22,229 bases of DNA from Bacillota bacterium (GTDB lineage: Bacteria > Bacillota > Clostridia > Christensenellales > Aristaeellaceae), in NCBI GenBank assembly GCA_023459675.1, contig JAEWTC010000052.1, positions 1 through 22,229 on the forward strand. Reading direction: 5' to 3'. Below, piece after piece: positions 14,005 through 20,913 of the stretch. Below the pieces are notes generated by a model. The model did no database searches, was not told the DNA's origin, and saw only the letters and a program-made list of their open reading frames with translations. Each line of letters starts with the position of its first letter. Position 1 is the first letter of the stretch. Both the position numbers and the translations under genes were made by a program.

Positions 14005-15207
14005 ATGAAGAGAAACGTCGTCATCGGGGTCACGGGCGGCATTGCGGCGTATAAAACCGTGCACTTGGTTTCGATGCTCAAAAAGCGCGGCGTCAACGTG
14101 GATGTCATCATGACGGCCAACGCGCGGGAATTCGTTACGCCGCTGACGTTTGAAACCATCAGCCAAAACCCCGTAACCACCGATACCTTCCAAAGGGAAC
14201 GCACGTGGGAGGTCGAGCATATTGCGCTGGCGCGCAAGGCGGACCTTTTTATCGTCGCGCCCGCCACCGCCAACAGCATTGCTAAACTGGCGCACGGCAT
14301 TGCGGACGATATGCTGTCCACCACGCTGCTTGCCACCAAGGCGCCCATCCTGCTTGCGCCCGCGATGAACACCGTCATGTGGCAGGCGGCCGCAACGCAG
14401 GAGAACGTACGCATTCTGCGGGAACGCGGCGTGCTGTTCATCACGCCCGAAAGCGGCGTTCTGGCCTGCGGCGAGGTGGGGGAAGGGCGGATGTCCGAGC
14501 CCGAACACATCGCGCGGGAAGTGATGCGTCTCCTGGATGTGCGAAGCGACCTGGAAGGCGTCAAGGTGCTGGTTACGGCCGGGGCGACGCGGGAGAAGTT
14601 CGATCCCGTCCGGTTCCTGTCCAATCCGTCCACCGGGAAAATGGGGTATGCCATCGCCCAGGCCGCCAGGGACCGCGGCGCGGAGGTTACGCTGATCTCC
14701 GGTCCGGCGTCGCTGCCGCAGCCCCAGGGCGTGGAGCTTGTTTCCGTGGAGACCACCGAGGACTTGTACCGGCAGATGACCGCCGTTTCGCGGAATTATG
14801 ATATTGTCGTGCAGGCGGCCGCGCCGTCCGATTACCGGTTTGAAAAGCAAAGCGAGCAGAAGGTAAAGAAAAGCGACGGCACGCTGTCGGTCACCCTGCT
14901 GCCCAACCCGGACGTCGCCAAGGCCGTGGGGGAACAGAAAACGCAGTCGCAGGTGCTGGTCGGCTTTGCCGCGGAAACCGAAAACGTGCTGGAGAACGCC
15001 CGCGGGAAACTGGCGCGCAAGAACCTGGATATCGTCGTGGCAAACGATATCACGGCGGAAGGCGCGGGGTTTGGCACCGATACCAACGTCGCTTCTCTGG
15101 TTACGGCGGACGCCGTTGTTGCCCTTGCGAAGATGAGCAAGCGGGAGATGGCGGACCGCATTCTGGATGCCGCCCTGGCGGTTTTCACCACGCGCGGGAA
15201 GGCCTGA
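14005..15207 (+). CDS. coaBC: bifunctional phosphopantothenoylcysteine decarboxylase / phosphopantothenate-cysteine ligase
   Basis: 400 residues carrying two consecutive steps of coenzyme A synthesis. The N-terminal CoaC half (about 1-175) binds FMN and shows catalytic His72 (EHIALA), Asn122 (PAMN motif) and Cys155 (LACGEVGEGRM). The C-terminal CoaB half (about 185-398) couples cysteine to 4'-phosphopantothenate; TAGATREKFDPVRFLSN and the KVKK lysines are visible. The usual AAAVADYR motif reads AAAPSDYR here. ATG 14005 starts five bases after the rpoZ stop, with only AAGG overlapping the stop as ribosome binding site, so coupling to rpoZ is likely. In many Bacillota priA follows; here a tRNA operon does. 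Confidence 0.97.
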   Translation: MKRNVVIGVTGGIAAYKTVHLVSMLKKRGVNVDVIMTANAREFVTPLTFETISQNPVTTDTFQRERTWEVEHIALARKADLFIVAPATANSIAKLAHGIADDMLSTTLLATKAPILLAPAMNTVMWQAAATQENVRILRERGVLFITPESGVLACGEVGEGRMSEPEHIAREVMRLLDVRSDLEGVKVLVTAGATREKFDPVRFLSNPSTGKMGYAIAQAARDRGAEVTLISGPASLPQPQGVELVSVETTEDLYRQMTAVSRNYDIVVQAAAPSDYRFEKQSEQKVKKSDGTLSVTLLPNPDVAKAVGEQKTQSQVLVGFAAETENVLENARGKLARKNLDIVVANDITAEGAGFGTDTNVASLVTADAVVALAKMSKREMADRILDAALAVFTTRGKA

Positions 15208-15259
15208 GAGAAGTGAAATTTACCCCGTCGGTTTTTTGTAAAATCGGGCTATTTCTTTC

Positions 15260-15288
15260 TTGACAAAAGCCCCAAAGCAAGTTAAAAT
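15260..15288 (+). promoter_or_regulatory. tRNA operon promoter
   Basis: TTGACA (15260-15265), 17-bp spacer, TAAAAT (15283-15288), a near-perfect strong promoter about 50 bases before the first tRNA. The interval 15208-15345 otherwise holds only a weak hairpin-like stretch after coaBC and the short tRNA leader. Confidence 0.85.
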
Positions 15289-15345
15289 ATTATTCGTCGC
15301 CGCCTTGTGCTTTGCGGCAGTGGAGCATCAGGAACGCAGGCCCCT

Positions 15346-15421
15346 GGGAGCATAGCTCAGTTGGGAGAGCACTTGCCTTACAAGCAAGGGGTCACAGGTT
15401 CGAGCCCTGTTGTTCCCACCA
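15346..15421 (+). tRNA. tRNA-Val (anticodon TAC)
   Basis: 76 bases with encoded CCA. Acceptor GGGAGCA pairs with TGTTCCC (one G-U); anticodon stem CTTGC/GCAAG encloses CTTACAA; T-loop GTTCGAG is canonical. Confidence 0.97.
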
Positions 15422-15437
15422 TCCTTACGTTAACTAC

Positions 15438-15514
15438 GGCCAAGTAGTTCAGTTGGTTAGAATGCCAGCCTGTCACGCTGGAGGTCGAGGGTTCGAGCCC
15501 CTTCTTGGTCGCCA
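15438..15514 (+). tRNA. tRNA-Asp (anticodon GTC)
   Basis: 77 bases with encoded CCA. Acceptor GGCCAAG pairs with CTTGGTC (terminal wobble allowed); anticodon stem CCAGC/GCTGG encloses CTGTCAC; T-arm GAGGGTTCGAGCCCC. Confidence 0.97.
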
Positions 15515-15518
15515 AAAC

Positions 15519-15594
15519 GCCTTGGTAGCTCAGTCGGTAGAGCAGTAGACTGAAAATCTACGTGTCGGTGGTTCAATTCCGCCCCAAGGCACCA
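15519..15594 (+). tRNA. tRNA-Phe (anticodon GAA)
   Basis: 76 bases with encoded CCA. Acceptor GCCTTGG pairs with CCAAGGC; anticodon stem GTAGA/TCTAC encloses CTGAAAA; T-loop GTTCAAT. Confidence 0.97.
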
Positions 15595-15601
15595 GCAGGA
15601 T

Positions 15602-15676
15602 GCGGTAGTAGCTCAGTGGTAGAGTGCCACCTTGCCAAGGTGGATGTCGCGAGTCCGAATCTCGTCTACCGCTCCA
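15602..15676 (+). tRNA. tRNA-Gly (anticodon GCC)
   Basis: 75 bases with encoded CCA. Acceptor GCGGTAG pairs with CTACCGC; anticodon stem CCACC/GGTGG encloses TTGCCAA; T-loop GTCCGAA (a C replaces the second T of the usual GTTC). Confidence 0.96.
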
Positions 15677-15681
15677 CACCC

Positions 15682-15756
15682 GGTGCCATAGCCAAGTGGT
15701 AAGGCCAAGGTCTGCAAAACCTTTATCCCCCGGTTCGAATCCGGGTGGCACCTCCA
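15682..15756 (+). tRNA. tRNA-Cys (anticodon GCA)
   Basis: 75 bases with encoded CCA. Acceptor GGTGCCA pairs with TGGCACC; anticodon stem AAGGT/ACCTT encloses CTGCAAA; T-arm CCCGGTTCGAATCCGGG. Last gene of the five-tRNA transcript. Confidence 0.97.
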
Positions 15757-15787
15757 ATTGGCTGGCCCTTGCAAGGCTGGTGCGCAG

Positions 15788-15820
15788 AAGCGGCGGGTTC
15801 CCAAAGGGCCCGCCGCTTTT
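15788..15820 (+). terminator. intrinsic terminator of the tRNA operon
   Basis: AAGCGGCGGG (15788-15797) pairs with CCCGCCGCTT (15809-15818); inside, CCC-AAA-GGG extends the hairpin. A T-rich tail TTTTGTGCGTTT follows. Confidence 0.93.
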
Positions 15821-15863
15821 GTGCGTTTGGAAACGGCGTACAAACCCGCCCGCAGGGTTATGC

Positions 15864-15892
15864 TTGCTATTTGTCCGCCGTTTTGCTATAAT
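15864..15892 (+). promoter_or_regulatory. promoter of yajC-scfA(-scfB)
   Basis: TTGCTA (15864-15869), 17-bp spacer, TATAAT (15887-15892) with extended -10 TGC directly before it. It lies between the tRNA terminator and yajC. Confidence 0.75.
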
Positions 15893-15938
15893 TTGTACTT
15901 GATATGAGAGGCAATCTTGAAAGGAGCCACCTAAAACG

Positions 15939-16307
15939 ATGATGAGTATAACGCAACTTCTAATGGGGCTTGACGCCGCCGCCGCAACCGCAACCGGGGA
16001 TGCCGCCGCAGGCGGAAGCATACTGGGCTTACTGCTGCCCATGGTGCTGATGTTCGCGGTGTTCTATTTCCTTTTGATCCGTCCGCAGCGGAAAAAGGAC
16101 AAAAAGGTGAAGTCCATGCTCGCCGCGCTGAAAGTGGGAGACCGTATCTCCACGATCGGCGGCATTTTCGGCACCATCACCGATATTAAGGATCAGACCA
16201 TCGAACTGACCGTCGGCCGTGATAACGTGAAGCTGATGATGGCCCGTTGGGCAATCCGCCAAGTGGAAGACGTTCCCGTTGAGAACGATACCGAAGTGCT
16301 CAACTAA
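15939..16307 (+). CDS. yajC: preprotein translocase subunit YajC
   Basis: 122 residues. YajC is a single-span membrane protein that associates with SecDF and the SecYEG channel. An Ala/Gly-rich N-terminus (residues 8-27) precedes one membrane helix (about 28-47) ending in the family hallmark FYFLLIRPQRKKDKK, then a small soluble domain with LKVGDRISTIGGIFGTITDI. AAGGAG at 15921-15926 is 12 bases before ATG 15939, a little far; ATG 15942 directly follows. In other Clostridia yajC, the SCIFF genes and secDF often cluster; here no secDF follows. Confidence 0.95.
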   Translation: MMSITQLLMGLDAAAATATGDAAAGGSILGLLLPMVLMFAVFYFLLIRPQRKKDKKVKSMLAALKVGDRISTIGGIFGTITDIKDQTIELTVGRDNVKLMMARWAIRQVEDVPVENDTEVLN

Positions 16308-16342
16308 AAAGCCCTATTCAATTCGCGGGGGAGGCAATATCC

Positions 16343-16537
16343 ATGAAACATTTCCAGCCCATCGCACAGCCCTGTCTGCAGCAAACCCTGAAAAACGGCG
16401 GCTGCGGCGAATGCCAAAGCTCCTGCCAGAGCGCTTGCAAAACCAGCTGCACCGTAGCCAACCAGAGCTGCGCGCAGAAGGAACAGGCCGCCATCGCGGG
16501 GCGTGACGGGAAAGTAAACCGCCAGGCATCCCGGTAA
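16343..16537 (+). CDS. scfA: SCIFF (six-cysteine) ranthipeptide precursor
   Basis: 64 residues. The core CGECQSSCQSACKTSCTVAN (residues 21-40), closing with Cys43, matches the six-cysteine SCIFF family almost letter for letter. The six canonical cysteines are 21, 24, 28, 32, 36 and 43. In the studied homologue CteA the maturase forms a thioether between Cys32 and Thr37; both residues exist here at the same numbers. Unusual features are a seventh cysteine, Cys11, in the leader and a polar tail of about 21 residues beyond Cys43, where the family normally ends soon after. GGGGGAGG lies about eight bases before ATG 16343. It is transcribed from the yajC promoter, 35 bases after yajC, and followed by an intrinsic terminator before the maturase gene. 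The product's biological role is not settled; signalling has been proposed for ranthipeptides. Confidence 0.96.
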   Translation: MKHFQPIAQPCLQQTLKNGGCGECQSSCQSACKTSCTVANQSCAQKEQAAIAGRDGKVNRQASR

Positions 16538-16560
16538 CAAAGGTTCGATCACAAGGCTTA

Positions 16561-16589
16561 AACCGCGGCGTGTTTCGCCGCGGTTTTTT
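16561..16589 (+). terminator. intercistronic intrinsic terminator between SCIFF precursor and maturase
   Basis: Perfect 10-bp stem AACCGCGGCG (16561-16570), loop TGTTT, CGCCGCGGTT (16576-16585), followed by a run of T. It ends only five bases before the AGGAGG region of scfB. Partial readthrough would give much more precursor than enzyme transcript. Confidence 0.92.
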
Positions 16590-16605
16590 AACGCAGGAGG
16601 ACACA

Positions 16606-17988
16606 TTGGTACATCTGTTCAAAGCATTGGGGCAGCCCGTGGCGTTGGACGTCAACAGCGGCGGCGTATACGCGCTGGACGCGGTCGCGTATGACGCGCT
16701 CTCCGTTTTGGTTGCAAAGCCGGACGCGGAGGACGCTGAAATTCTGGCCGCGCTTGTTCAAAACCATCCGCAGGCCGAGGCGGCGGAAACGCTGGCGGAG
16801 CTGCGCGAGATGATCCGAAGCGGCTGCCTGTTCACGCCAGACGAGGAGCCGGAGTTCTCCGTGAACCCGGCGGGCGTGGTCAAGGCCATGTGTATTCACG
16901 CGGCGCACGATTGCAACCTGCGCTGCAAGTATTGCTTTGCGGACGCGGGGGAATACCACTCCCGTAACCGCGCGCTGCTGCCGCCGGAAACGGGCAAGAA
17001 GGCGCTGGACTGGCTGGTGAAGAAGAGCGGCAACCGCTACAATCTGGAAGTGGACTTTTTCGGCGGCGAACCGCTCCTGAACTTTCCCGCCATCCGCGAA
17101 ATCGTCGCCTACGGGCGTGAACTGGAAAAGAAGCATCACAAACGGTTCAAGTTCACCACCACCACCAACGGGGTGAACCTGAATGACGAAATCATCGAAT
17201 TCCTCAACCGGGAGATGGATAACGTCGTCATCTCCATGGACGGCAGGCCCGAGGTACACGACAGGATGCGTCCCACGGTCAACGGCAAGGGCAGCTACGC
17301 GCTGATCCTGGATCATGCCAAACAGCTTGTGGAAAGCCGTAAACAGCAGAGGTATTATATCCGCGGCACCTATACGCGGTTTAACCTTGATTTTGCCAAA
17401 GACGTGCTCCACCTTGCGGACGAAGGGTTTGAGCAGCTTTCCATCGAGCCGGTGGTGACCGAAGCAAGCCGGGAGTACGCCCTGCGCCCGGAGGATATGC
17501 CCGCAATCGCTGCGGAATACGACCGCCTGGGGCTGGAGTATCTGAAACGCCGCAAGGACGGACGCTGGTTTAACTTCTTCCATTTCATGCTGGATTTAAC
17601 CGGAGGCCCCTGTCTGCAAAAGCGGCTCACGGGCTGCGGCGCGGGAAACGAATACGTCGCCGTAACGCCGGACGGCGATATTTACCCCTGCCACCAGTTT
17701 GTCGGCCGCGAACACATGCGCATGGGCTCCGTGCTGGAGGAAACGTTTGATACCGACATGCAGGCGGTGTTCCGCGGGAACCATGTTCTGGCCAAAGAAA
17801 AATGCCGCTGCTGCTGGGCACGCTACTACTGCAGCGGCGGCTGCGCGGCCAATGCGCACGCCTTCAACGGCGATATCGGCAAACCGTTCGACATGGAATG
17901 CAATCTGGAGCGGAAGCGCCTGGAATGTGCGATGGCAATCTATGTGCTGGAGCACAAGGGAGAGCCCGGCGCGGTAGCGGAAGAATAG
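16606..17988 (+). CDS. scfB: radical SAM SCIFF peptide maturase (thioether-forming)
   Basis: 460 residues. It installs thioether crosslinks from SCIFF cysteines to acceptor residues using S-adenosylmethionine radical chemistry. An N-terminal peptide-recognition region (about 1-95, opening VHLFKALGQPVALDVNSGGV) precedes the radical SAM core with the 4Fe-4S motif Cys103-x3-Cys107-x2-Cys110 (CNLRCKYC) and the SAM-binding GGEPLLNF. The C-terminal SPASM domain (about 335-445) carries many cysteines (GPCLQ, TGCG, YPCHQF, KCRCCWARYYCSGGC, ECNLERKRLEC) for two auxiliary clusters. TTG 16606 was chosen because AGGAGG lies five bases upstream and the result matches the family start M-x-HLF; an upstream GTG at 16570 lies inside the terminator hairpin. 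It is followed by its own terminator. Confidence 0.96.
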   Translation: MVHLFKALGQPVALDVNSGGVYALDAVAYDALSVLVAKPDAEDAEILAALVQNHPQAEAAETLAELREMIRSGCLFTPDEEPEFSVNPAGVVKAMCIHAAHDCNLRCKYCFADAGEYHSRNRALLPPETGKKALDWLVKKSGNRYNLEVDFFGGEPLLNFPAIREIVAYGRELEKKHHKRFKFTTTTNGVNLNDEIIEFLNREMDNVVISMDGRPEVHDRMRPTVNGKGSYALILDHAKQLVESRKQQRYYIRGTYTRFNLDFAKDVLHLADEGFEQLSIEPVVTEASREYALRPEDMPAIAAEYDRLGLEYLKRRKDGRWFNFFHFMLDLTGGPCLQKRLTGCGAGNEYVAVTPDGDIYPCHQFVGREHMRMGSVLEETFDTDMQAVFRGNHVLAKEKCRCCWARYYCSGGCAANAHAFNGDIGKPFDMECNLERKRLECAMAIYVLEHKGEPGAVAEE

Positions 17989-17990
17989 AA

Positions 17991-18019
17991 AAGCGGAGGC
18001 CAAAAGCCTCCGCTTTTTT
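17991..18019. terminator. intrinsic terminator after scfB (bidirectional)
   Basis: AAGCGGAGGC (17991-18000), loop CAAAA, GCCTCCGCTT (18006-18015), T-run after and AAAA before, so it can also end the convergent greA-lysS transcript. Confidence 0.93.
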
Positions 18020-18025
18020 CTTACA

Positions 18026-18048
18026 GCGGGAGACCTCAAGGCCTCCGC
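18026..18048. repeat. second hairpin sharing the GCGGAGGCC arm
   Basis: GCGGGAGACC (18026-18035), loop TCAA, GGCCTCCGC (18040-18048), one bulged base and a G-U pair. It lies just after the stop of the minus-strand gene and reuses the arm of the neighbouring terminator. Confidence 0.5.
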
Positions 18049-18058
18049 GTTTAGCCGC

Positions 18059-18688
18059 TTACCGCAGGTTTTCCAGCAGATAATTGAGAAACTTGATGGA
18101 ATACTCGTCGTTTCCGTTATTATAGAGCACGCAAAGCACCATGTCCTTGGGATCGATCACATAGTCGGCAAAGCCTGTCAACTCGGCCGCGGGGATGCCG
18201 TAGAGGCCGGAGAGTTCGGAATCGGTCTGGCGCACCGTTCCGCCTTTCAGGTTCAGGCCCTCCGTTTGAAGCTCCCCACTGTCAATGTAGGGCTGCAGAT
18301 CCATAAACGCACCGCTTGCGGCAAACTGCTGGAAATAGTCTTTCGACAGCAGATACACGTCGCCCTGCGCCGCGCTGATCCATACGGTCAGCTGCATGTT
18401 GCCGTAGTAATCGTCCGTAATGGCGACGACGACCGGGTTCACCAGCTCCATTTCGGGCATAATTTCCTGATGAATGCGATCCGTCAGCGCGATCAGCGGC
18501 GTTTCGCTCATGGAGTTCGCCTGTACGTAGAACTCCACCTGCTTGTTTTCCGGCGGCCGGTAGCGCGTGGTGGTGTAGATCAGGTTCCAGCCGAACAGGG
18601 CGAGCGCGGCCAGCAGCAGATACATCCATACCGCATATTGAAAATGATGGTTAATCTTTCGCTTGGTAATCGGCATTTGAAGACTCAT
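18059..18688 (-). CDS. membrane-anchored extracytoplasmic protein, solute-binding-like, unknown function
   Basis: 209 residues; not recognised as a named family. A basic N-terminus (TKRKINHH) precedes one membrane helix (about residues 18-37) and an extracytoplasmic domain of about 170 residues. The segment GDVYLLSKDYFQQFAASGAFMDLQPYID (about 113-140; shown here in part) reads like the middle of a type 1 ABC extracellular solute-binding protein, where it forms one lobe, but the chain is less than half the length of such proteins and has no lipobox cysteine. ATG 18688 has AGGAGG five bases upstream. It lies 25 bases after lysS in the same direction and is probably the last gene of greA-lysS. 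Function unknown; a degenerate or repurposed binding-protein lobe is one reading. Confidence 0.7.
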   Translation of the reverse strand: MSLQMPITKRKINHHFQYAVWMYLLLAALALFGWNLIYTTTRYRPPENKQVEFYVQANSMSETPLIALTDRIHQEIMPEMELVNPVVVAITDDYYGNMQLTVWISAAQGDVYLLSKDYFQQFAASGAFMDLQPYIDSGELQTEGLNLKGGTVRQTDSELSGLYGIPAAELTGFADYVIDPKDMVLCVLYNNGNDEYSIKFLNYLLENLR

Positions 18689-18713
18689 ACGTACCTCCTG
18701 CGGGCGCCGTTTC

Positions 18714-20231
18714 CTACTTGATCGGCTTCATCGTTGGGAACAGGAGCACGTCGCGGATGGAGGCGTTATCGGTAAAGAGCATCACCATGCGGTCGATGCC
18801 AAACCCAAGTCCGCCGGTCGGCGGCATGCCAAGCTCCAGTGCGTTCAAGTAGTCCTCGTCCACCTCGGCGTGTATGCCTTCGGCCAGACGGACGCGTACC
18901 TGCTCTTCAAAGCGCATGCGCTGGTCGATGGGGTCGTTCAGCTCCGAGAAGGCGTTGCCCATCTCGTGGCCGTTGATGAAAAACTCAAACCGTTCTGTCA
19001 GATCCGGGTTCTCGGGCTTGCGCTTGGCCAGCGGTGAAATATCCACGGGGTAATCCGTGATGAAGACCGGCTGAATTAGGGTCGCTTCCACATACTCGTC
19101 AAACAGCGCCGCAAGGCAATCGCCGCGCTTCCAGAAGGGCTCGCAGTGTACGTCGATCGCCTGAAGCGCTTCGCGTGCCTGCGCATCGTCCGCCCAATCC
19201 GCATACCGCACGCCGCAGGCTTCTTCCACGGCGTCCGCCATGGTGACGCGCCTCCACGGCGCCTTCAGCTCAATCATCTGCCCCTGATAGGGGACAAGCG
19301 TCGCGCCGCATACGGTTTGCGCCACATAGGCGTAGAGCTGTTCCACCATTTCCATTACGGTATGGTAATTCACAAACGCCTGATAAGTTTCAACGCTCGT
19401 AAACTCGGGGTTGTGGGTCGCGTCCATTCCTTCGTTTCGAAACAGGCGGCCCACTTCGTATACTTTATCAAAGCCGCCTACGATGAGGCGCTTCAGATAC
19501 AATTCCGTTTCGATGCGCAAAAACATGTCGATGTCCAGCGCGTTGAGGTGCGTTTTGAACGTCCGTGCAGCGGCGCCGATTTCGATGGTCTGCAGCACGG
19601 GGGTATCCACTTCGATAAACCCGCGCGAATCCAGAAAATCACGCACGGCCTTGATGATGCGCGTACGCATGCGGAACGTATCCCGGACTTCGGGATTGAC
19701 GATCATATCCATATAGCGCTGGCGGTAGCGCAGATCGGTGTCTTTCAGGCCGTGATACTTTTCCGGCAAAACCTTCAGGCTCTTGGCAAGCAGCGTCAGG
19801 CTTTCGGTATGCAGGCTGATTTCGCCCTTCTGCGTGCGGAATACCAGCCCCGTAACGCCCAGCACGTCGCCGATATCGAAAGCCTTGAACGCCAGATACG
19901 CGTCTTCGCCGATATCGTCTCTGCGGACGTAAATTTGAATTTGTCCGTCCGAATCCAGAATATGCGCGAAAGCGGCCTTGCCCATGATGCGTTTGCTCAT
20001 CATCCGCCCGGCGATCGTTACCGTTTTGCCCTCCAGGGCGTCAAAACCGGAGAGGATCTTTTCGCTGGAGCTCGTCACCGGAAAATGTGTGATCGCGTAA
20101 GGGCTTGCGCCTTCACTGATCATGCGGTTGAGCTTCTCCCGGCGTATCGTTTCCTGTTCGCTGCGCTGTAAATCGGTCAGCGCCGGCGAGTCGTTTTCCT
20201 GCGTGTTGGGTGTCTGCGCATCGGCGGTCAT
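18714..20231 (-). CDS. lysS: lysyl-tRNA synthetase, class II
   Basis: 505 residues. It charges tRNA-Lys in the cytoplasm. The N-terminal OB-fold anticodon-binding domain (about 60-160, including VTIAGRMMSKRIMGKAAF) is followed by the class II core: motif 1 around GFIEVDTPVLQ, motif 2 FRNEGMDATHNPEFT, motif 3 GLGFGIDRMVML near the end. The GGAAAR loop common in LysRS reads IGAAAR. ATG 20231 has AAAGGA about eight bases upstream; ATG 20240 is too close to it. It lies 28 bases after greA, a pairing common in Bacillota. No T-box fits in the gap. Confidence 0.97.
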   Translation of the reverse strand: MTADAQTPNTQENDSPALTDLQRSEQETIRREKLNRMISEGASPYAITHFPVTSSSEKILSGFDALEGKTVTIAGRMMSKRIMGKAAFAHILDSDGQIQIYVRRDDIGEDAYLAFKAFDIGDVLGVTGLVFRTQKGEISLHTESLTLLAKSLKVLPEKYHGLKDTDLRYRQRYMDMIVNPEVRDTFRMRTRIIKAVRDFLDSRGFIEVDTPVLQTIEIGAAARTFKTHLNALDIDMFLRIETELYLKRLIVGGFDKVYEVGRLFRNEGMDATHNPEFTSVETYQAFVNYHTVMEMVEQLYAYVAQTVCGATLVPYQGQMIELKAPWRRVTMADAVEEACGVRYADWADDAQAREALQAIDVHCEPFWKRGDCLAALFDEYVEATLIQPVFITDYPVDISPLAKRKPENPDLTERFEFFINGHEMGNAFSELNDPIDQRMRFEEQVRVRLAEGIHAEVDEDYLNALELGMPPTGGLGFGIDRMVMLFTDNASIRDVLLFPTMKPIK

Positions 20232-20259
20232 CGTTATCATCCTTTCGGGGCGTGCCAAA

Positions 20260-20745
20260 TCACCGGCTGATCTGTAAAACCTTCAGCTTCAAAACGCCGC
20301 CCGGGGTATCCACGGAAACCTGCTGGCCAATTTTCTTACCCAGCAGCGTAGAGCCGATCGGGCTTTCGGAGCTGATTTTCATCTCGCGGTGGTTGGTTTC
20401 GTTCGCGCCGACGATGGTATAACTGAGCTCCTTGCTGGTCGCCATGTTCTTCACCTTCACCGTTGTGCCCACGCTCACGGAATTGGTGTTGATATCGTCC
20501 TCGTCCACAATCACACAGGTGCGCAGGATGTTTTCCATCTCCACGATCCGTGCTTCGATGCGGCTCTGTTCATTTTTTGCTTCGTCATATTCGGCGTTTT
20601 CGCTCAAATCGCCGAACCCTCTGGCCGTGGCGATCTGCTCGGCAACTTCATTGCGTTTCACTCGGATGTAGTAGTCCAATTCGGCCTCGAGTTTCTTTTG
20701 GCCTTCTTTGGTCAGAACAACCTTCCGTTCCTTTTGTTCCGCCAT
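20260..20745 (-). CDS. greA: transcription elongation factor GreA
   Basis: 161 residues. GreA enters the RNA polymerase secondary channel and stimulates cleavage of backtracked RNA. The N-terminal coiled coil carries the tip acids Asp46 and Glu49 in GDLSENAEYDEAKNEQ; the C-terminal FKBP-like domain has SPIGSTLLGKKIGQQVSV. ATG 20745 follows AAAGGGG by about ten bases and gives the usual length. First gene of greA-lysS-unknown, with a strong promoter and a hairpin in the leader. Confidence 0.97.
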   Translation of the reverse strand: MAEQKERKVVLTKEGQKKLEAELDYYIRVKRNEVAEQIATARGFGDLSENAEYDEAKNEQSRIEARIVEMENILRTCVIVDEDDINTNSVSVGTTVKVKNMATSKELSYTIVGANETNHREMKISSESPIGSTLLGKKIGQQVSVDTPGGVLKLKVLQISR

Positions 20746-20798
20746 GCAACAATCCCCTTTCACGGCATGAGCGTTCATGCAGCCTTGAAGAATAGAGT

Positions 20799-20829
20799 AT
20801 ACACCGTTGCATTTGCCACAACGGTGTAT
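20799..20829 (-). repeat. perfect inverted repeat in the greA leader
   Basis: An 11-bp arm ATACACCGTTG and its exact complement CAACGGTGTAT, separated by nine bases. It falls about 8-38 bases after the expected greA transcription start. There is no adequate T-run after it, so it is more likely a leader hairpin or an operator than a terminator. Confidence 0.7.
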
Positions 20830-20843
20830 TCAACATCCATGCG

Positions 20844-20872
20844 ATTATACTGTATTTATAACGCAAAGTCAA
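20844..20872 (-). promoter_or_regulatory. greA-lysS operon promoter
   Basis: Minus strand: TTGACT (20867-20872), 17-bp spacer, TATAAT (20844-20849), close to full consensus. Confidence 0.85.
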
Positions 20873-20888
20873 ATGATTTCCATAAGGC

Positions 20889-20913
20889 AAAAACCGCTCT
20901 CTTGCAAGCGTTT
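20889..20913 (-). terminator. possible merR terminator
   Basis: On the minus strand AAACGCT and AGCG(G)TTT flank an eight-base loop and run into TTTTT; one bulged G. It starts in the merR stop codon and would separate merR from greA. Weak. Confidence 0.35.

Noticed and set aside
15216..15256. Possible terminator after coaBC (CCCG ... TTTT/AAAA ... CGGG)
   Set aside because: Pairing is broken by an internal loop and only four G-C pairs close it; not convincing as a terminator.
15312..16042. Short frames running through the tRNA genes on both strands
   Set aside because: They consist of tRNA sequence translated by chance.
20232..20259. T-box or other riboswitch for lysS
   Set aside because: The greA-lysS gap is only 28 bases, and lysS is expressed from the greA promoter.
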